From: Cyanobacterium sp. Dongsha4
GTDB lineage: Bacteria > Cyanobacteriota > Cyanobacteriia > Cyanobacteriales > Cyanobacteriaceae
Direction of reading: 5' to 3'
Length of the DNA stretch: 64,000 nucleotides
Assembly (NCBI RefSeq): GCF_036345015.1
Contig: NZ_CP084098.1
Span: 3,981,326 to 4,045,325 of the forward strand
Shown here: one piece after another, positions 63,974 to 64,000 of the stretch
How the letters are laid out: each line of letters begins with the position of its first letter
How positions within the stretch are numbered: position 1 is the first letter of the stretch
The notes under the pieces: model-generated
Told to the model about the DNA's origin: nothing
Database searches by the model: none
The model's input: the letters and a program-made list of their open reading frames with translations, nothing else
Program-made: the position numbers and the translations under genes

Positions 63974-64000
63974 CTTATTATTACTTTCTTTTATCACCGT

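Overview
The window is AT-rich cyanobacterial DNA. This rests on HIP1 palindromes (GCGATCGC) throughout, a cyanobacterial metallothionein (smtA), the histidine kinase NblS/Hik33, a Ycf37-like TPR protein, DUF2808 and DUF4340 proteins, and short heptamer repeats between genes. A Cyanobacterium/Geminocystis-like host is my inference.

Bases 1 to about 14,630 look like ordinary chromosome: a universal stress protein (cut by the edge), smtA, a Rieske oxygenase, purL, trmFO, a CheY-like regulator, thiL, a Ycf37-like gene, ssb, nblS and a DUF4340 gene. Small remnants occur here too: a decayed four-helix-bundle gene and a truncated metallo-beta-lactamase-fold gene. The stretch ends in the C-terminal third of a ComM/YifB-type Mg-chelatase gene, cut exactly where a XisF-like large serine recombinase begins. 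I read this as the left end of a large integrated element. Its other end and the rest of comM are not in the window.

Bases 14,682 to 64,000 are accessory DNA. In order: recombinase; pilin-like and secreted proteins; a nucleotidyltransferase toxin-like pair; a patch of housekeeping-like genes (rbsK, GNAT, GST, HU-like protein, methyltransferase, HNH); a defence block on the minus strand (GNAT-like, membrane, HEPN-like, DUF262-AlbA, Eco57I-type methylase, PLD-SF2 helicase and three small leader genes); many small genes; a cyanobacterial sigma-70-like gene; a type III-B variant CRISPR-Cas locus (PNK-WYL fusion, Csm6-like CARF-HEPN, a Cmr6-Cmr1-like fusion, Cmr5, Cmr4, Cmr3, Cas10 without HD; then a small membrane protein, Cas1, Cas2 and a 24-repeat array); a PRTase-DprA-HAD operon; a DUF2808 protein; a YdjM-like membrane hydrolase; and a HlyD-like coiled-coil adaptor.

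Three sequence motifs tie this region together, and all are confined to it. (1) Eight exact copies of the palindrome TGTAAATATTTACA, plus a 13/14 copy abutting the recombinase start codon. (2) Five promoter-like sites, TGCATAAAT-N11-CACTGATA, with invariant spacing, each 22-42 bp before a start codon; the element's own sigma-like gene is a candidate reader. (3) Five copies of TTTTGT-n-(G/A)TTCGC(A/T)T, oriented toward the genes they precede: the sigma-like gene, its divergent neighbour, the cmr operon, the cas1 operon and the PRTase-DprA-HAD operon. Motif 3 suggests that the last operon is controlled together with the CRISPR system, perhaps by the PNK-WYL protein.
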